Assembly (NCBI RefSeq): GCF_026013615.1
Contig: NZ_JAPDPI010000051.1
Location: 1 to 36,035 of the forward strand
DNA length: 36,035 nucleotides
Source: Plebeiibacterium marinum
Lineage (GTDB): Bacteria; Bacteroidota; Bacteroidia; Bacteroidales; Marinilabiliaceae
Direction: 5' to 3'
Within the stretch, counting starts at the first letter, position 1. Each line of letters starts with the position of its first letter. The notes beneath the pieces were generated by a model that ran no database searches, was not told the DNA's origin, and was given only the letters and a program-made list of their open reading frames with translations. Shown here in pieces: positions 33,769 to 36,035 of the stretch. Both the position numbers and the translations under genes were made by a program.

Positions 33769-34248
33769 TTATTTTTTTACTAGTTTATGCGTTGCTAATT
33801 TATTGTTGTTTATGTTGTAGAAAACTAACAGGTATGAACCTTTATTCAATTGTGATAAATCCACTTTAGAAATAGTCTTATTTAGTGTATTTTCTAAAAT
33901 AAATTTTCCCTGAGTTGTAAAAAGTTTATATGATGAGCATTGTGTTTCGTTATTGTAAATCGACACATAATCAATGATCGGATTGGGATATACACTAATT
34001 TCGAGTTCACTTAATTTTAGGTTTTTTGCACTTGTAGGTATAAGATTTGGCTGATGCAATCCTTGGGTTAATTCAGTGTTCTCCGAAGAATAAGTGTTGG
34101 TTATAATTTCACCAATTGAAAAGGAAATCATAAAATTGCTATTCTCAACATGCCCTCCGGATGCAGACATAAGTGCTTGTTCATTTAATTGGCTCCACCC
34201 GGGTAATAGGTGGCACCAGAATAAACAAAAAGAAAATAATAGTCTCAT
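33769..34248 (-). CDS. Small secreted T9SS type A cargo protein
   Basis: The protein has 159 residues. A signal peptide (1-19) is followed by a short beta-rich domain with ASGGHVENSNFMISFSIGEI (30-49) and LTQGLHQPNL, then a T9SS type A sorting domain (about 77-159) with ISVYPNPIIDYVSIY and a closing SYLLVFYNINNNKLATHKLVKK-like strand set. It is exported by the general secretory pathway, then by the type IX system, and probably anchored to or released from the cell surface. The N-terminal domain is short and has no enzyme motif. It opens the operon that includes the tail-fibre-like protein and the flippase. Confidence 0.8.
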   Translation of the reverse strand: MRLLFSFCLFWCHLLPGWSQLNEQALMSASGGHVENSNFMISFSIGEIITNTYSSENTELTQGLHQPNLIPTSAKNLKLSELEISVYPNPIIDYVSIYNNETQCSSYKLFTTQGKFILENTLNKTISKVDLSQLNKGSYLLVFYNINNNKLATHKLVKK

Positions 34249-34386
34249 GTTTTAATATTGTTTAGTGTTTATGATTATGTGATTCGAAAATACGAAAAAA
34301 ACTATATATAATGTTGCGGATATAGATTTCTTCGAAATATGTTCATCGGTATATTATTTTCTTAGATTACAATTATTGCTTTTTTA
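34249..34386. other. 138-bp gap between deoC and the T9SS cargo operon
   Basis: AT-rich sequence that should contain the promoter of the three-gene minus-strand operon. A box GAAAATA near 34284-34291 is only a weak -7 candidate. No terminator hairpin for deoC was identified. Confidence 0.35.
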
Positions 34387-35286
34387 CTAAAAGAATTTCA
34401 CTTCTCCTTTATCTTCCCCTTCCAATTTTAGAATATCGCTTAAAAGGTTGTTGGCCAAACGGCTGGCGCCTATTCTAAACAAATCCTTGTTTAGCCATTC
34501 TTCACCTAAAATATCTTTTACAACAGCATAATAGTTTACCGCTTCGTAAGTTTCGGCAATGCCGCCAGCGGGTTTAAAACCAACTTTACGTTTGTGTTTG
34601 GCATTAAAAGCTTTAATGGCCCGGCACATTACATAAGCTGCCTTAATGGTTGCTGCAACGGGGATTTTTCCGGTGCTGGTTTTAATAAAATCGGCTCCTG
34701 CATCCATGGCAATTATTGATGCGTTCCAAATTAGTTCAGGATCTTTAATGGCTCCGGTTTCAAGGATTACTTTTAGGTGGGCTTTGCCACATGCCTCTTT
34801 TAGCTGACGGATTTCTTCGTAAACAAATTCGTAGTTGCCCTCGATAAATTCACCTACCGATATAACCACATCTATTTCGTTGGCTCCAAAGTCAACCGCT
34901 TTTTTTGTTTCCAGCACCTTTAGGTCAAGAAATGTTTGCGAAGCCGGGAACCCTGCTGAAACCACAGCCCTGTTTACGCCTTCGGCCTTTAAATATTGTT
35001 TTAAGATAGGCGTAAAAACCGGGAATACACATATTCCGCCTACATTGGGTATGTTAGGGTATTCTTTTTCAAATTGGTTTACCTTTTGGATAAAGGCCAT
35101 AACTGAATTGGACGAATCGGTTTCCTTTAATGTGGTGAGGTCAATGCAGTTGAAGATTTTTTTTAAAACTTCAATATCGTTGCAGATCTCTTTGTTGTCG
35201 TCAATAATTTTTTTTGCCAGTGATTCAACTTCCTCAAACTTAAAGTCAGGGGTGTAGTCATCAAGTATATTTTCTGATTGCATCAT
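34387..35286 (-). CDS. deoC: Deoxyribose-phosphate aldolase
   Basis: The protein has 299 residues in the E. coli-type (long) DeoC class. The Schiff-base lysine is K202 in DFIKTSTGK, the second lysine K238 is in GFKPAGGI, and D139 in EIDVVISVG completes the active site. It cleaves 2-deoxyribose-5-phosphate to glyceraldehyde-3-phosphate and acetaldehyde in deoxynucleoside breakdown. The N-terminal 50 residues extend beyond the minimal barrel. The ATG begins two bases after the stop of the MazG-like gene, so both belong to one operon concerned with (deoxy)nucleotide turnover. Confidence 0.95.
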   Translation of the reverse strand: MMQSENILDDYTPDFKFEEVESLAKKIIDDNKEICNDIEVLKKIFNCIDLTTLKETDSSNSVMAFIQKVNQFEKEYPNIPNVGGICVFPVFTPILKQYLKAEGVNRAVVSAGFPASQTFLDLKVLETKKAVDFGANEIDVVISVGEFIEGNYEFVYEEIRQLKEACGKAHLKVILETGAIKDPELIWNASIIAMDAGADFIKTSTGKIPVAATIKAAYVMCRAIKAFNAKHKRKVGFKPAGGIAETYEAVNYYAVVKDILGEEWLNKDLFRIGASRLANNLLSDILKLEGEDKGEVKFF

Positions 35287-35288
35287 GG

Positions 35289-35612
35289 TTACTGTAATTT
35301 TTTATTGTTTGCGTGTCGGTGTTTATCGCGTTTTGTTTTCTTTTCAATATTCTTTTTAAGGGCTTCTGTTAAATCCACGCCGGTTTGGTTTGCCAGGCAT
35401 ATCAACACCCAAAGCACATCTGCCATTTCGTCGGCCAGGTTTTCCTTTTCGCCTTTTTTAAATGATTGCTCGCCATATTTTCGGGCCATAACCCGGGCCA
35501 ATTCACCAACTTCTTCTGTAAGGATAGCCATGTTGGTGAGCTCGCTAAAATATTTTACGCCAATGGTGTTAATCCATTCATCAACTTGTTTTTGGGCTTC
35601 TTCTATAGTCAT
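35289..35612 (-). CDS. MazG-like nucleotide pyrophosphohydrolase
   Basis: With the start at 35612 the protein has 107 residues and begins MTIEEAQKQVDEW. The metal-binding pattern of the all-alpha NTP pyrophosphatases is present: ILTEEVGELARV (EExxE) and, 26 residues on, ENLADEMADVLW (ExxD). The C terminus is rich in Lys and Arg. Such enzymes remove non-canonical or excess (d)NTPs by hydrolysis to NMP and pyrophosphate. An in-frame ATG at 35642 would add ten residues without any family pattern, so the shorter start is chosen. It is the first gene of the MazG-deoC pair. Confidence 0.88.
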   Translation of the reverse strand: MTIEEAQKQVDEWINTIGVKYFSELTNMAILTEEVGELARVMARKYGEQSFKKGEKENLADEMADVLWVLICLANQTGVDLTEALKKNIEKKTKRDKHRHANNKKLQ

Positions 35613-35712
35613 GTAGAATACAGTTCTCAAAGTTTCGTACAAATATGATGATTTTTGATGGATGATGGAGGGTTGGGGAGGTTTTTTTATTTGCAGAGGG
35701 AGAAGGGGGGAA

Positions 35713-35740
35713 GTAGAAAGTTGAAAGTAGAAAGTTGAAA
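35713..35740. repeat. Alternating heptamers GTAGAAA / GTTGAAA
   Basis: Four consecutive heptamers alternate GTAGAAA, GTTGAAA, GTAGAAA, GTTGAAA, which is two perfect copies of a 14-bp unit. Degenerate purine-rich heptamers (GGAAAAA, GGGTGAC) continue after 35740. Confidence 0.85.
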
Positions 35741-35943
35741 GGAAAAAGGGTGACAGGTGGAAAGGAGGAGGGTGATAAGTTGGTTAACGGGTTGGAGAGG
35801 GAGTGGTGTAGGGGCTTTTGATTTACAGCTTTGCCTTACCACAAACCCCAGAAGGGCATAACTGTCAGGCTAAGGTTCTATTTTATTAGAATAATGTTAT
35901 ATATTTTAGGCTGAAGATCTTTTGTAAAGGTATTTTCTAAATC

Positions 35944-36021
35944 GTGCTGAAAGCACAGCTTATCCTAGCCCCATGCAACGCATGGGGTTATGTAAGGAGG
36001 TAATCAACGTCCTGTAGGGAC
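35944..36021. repeat. Three consecutive triloop hairpins (REP-like element)
   Basis: Three hairpins each have a 3-nt loop: GTGCT-GAA-AGCAC (35944-35956), CCCCATGC-AAC-GCATGGGG (35969-35987) and GTCCT-GTA-GGGAC (36009-36021, one T-G pair). Similar multi-hairpin intergenic units are found dispersed in Bacteroidota and are often mobilised by IS200-like REP-associated transposases. No transposase gene is seen; the element may continue past the window end. Confidence 0.55.
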
Positions 36022-36035
36022 AGCTCATTCATTTT

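Larger units (their letters stand above)
35613..36035. other. 423-bp gene-free end of the window
   Basis: The stretch starts with the upstream region of the MazG gene, then a strongly purine-biased tract (about 35661-35830, few pyrimidines on the + strand), a heptamer repeat (35713-35740), and a hairpin array (35944-36021). No reading frame with family features was seen. Confidence 0.6.

Noticed and set aside
34835-35257. 140-codon open frame on the + strand
   Set aside because: Antisense to deoC, which has intact catalytic residues.
35278-35616. 112-codon open frame on the + strand
   Set aside because: Antisense to the MazG-like gene; hydrophobic stretch is the shadow of Lys/Glu-rich codons.

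Overview
The window looks like chromosomal DNA from an AT-rich, heme- or anaerobically respiring member of the Bacteroidota, probably order Bacteroidales/Marinilabiliales. The supporting signs are a type IX secretion (T9SS) type A sorting tail, a TonB-dependent receptor with an N-terminal carboxypeptidase-regulatory domain, near absence of Shine-Dalgarno sequences, and repeated matches to the Bacteroidota -7 promoter element TAnnTTTG. The placement is inferred from gene content; there is no rRNA or other marker here. No CRISPR array, tRNA, rRNA, prophage or complete insertion sequence was seen.

Layout. Bases 1-341 hold intergenic repeats. Then come a secreted M28 aminopeptidase (342-1988, +), an M16 metalloprotease and a DsbD thiol-disulfide reductase (2178-7177, both -), an orphan OmpR-type response regulator (-), and UMP kinase followed by a small STAS-like protein (8442-9563, +). 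A TonB-dependent receptor (9632-12067, -) is separated from polA by 530 bp of repeats and a strong terminator hairpin. polA lies downstream of a long-chain polyprenyl diphosphate synthase (-). A rubredoxin/glutamate-synthase-domain fusion, a POT peptide transporter, an ArsR-type repressor and QueD follow on +. A second POT-like transporter (-) is divergent from recO (+). Next are a class I aminotransferase homologue that has lost its PLP lysine (23652-24785, +), an AspT/YidE-type transporter (-), a His-rich outer membrane barrel (+) and a second STAS-like protein (-).

Bases 28096-34248 look like a surface-polysaccharide locus made of two converging operons: nitroreductase, polysaccharide pyruvyl transferase and glycosyltransferase on +; a small T9SS cargo, a tail-fibre-like secreted protein and a Wzx-type flippase on -. 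A deoC-MazG pair (-) follows, and the window ends in a purine-rich heptamer repeat and a run of three triloop hairpins that resembles a REP-type element.

The points most worth a second look are: the lysine-less aminotransferase and the TTTGTAAA box cluster in front of it; the rubredoxin fusion; the secreted-protein pair coupled to a flippase; and the recurrence of unrelated 7-bp tandem repeats in at least four intergenic sites, one of them directly against the queD start codon.
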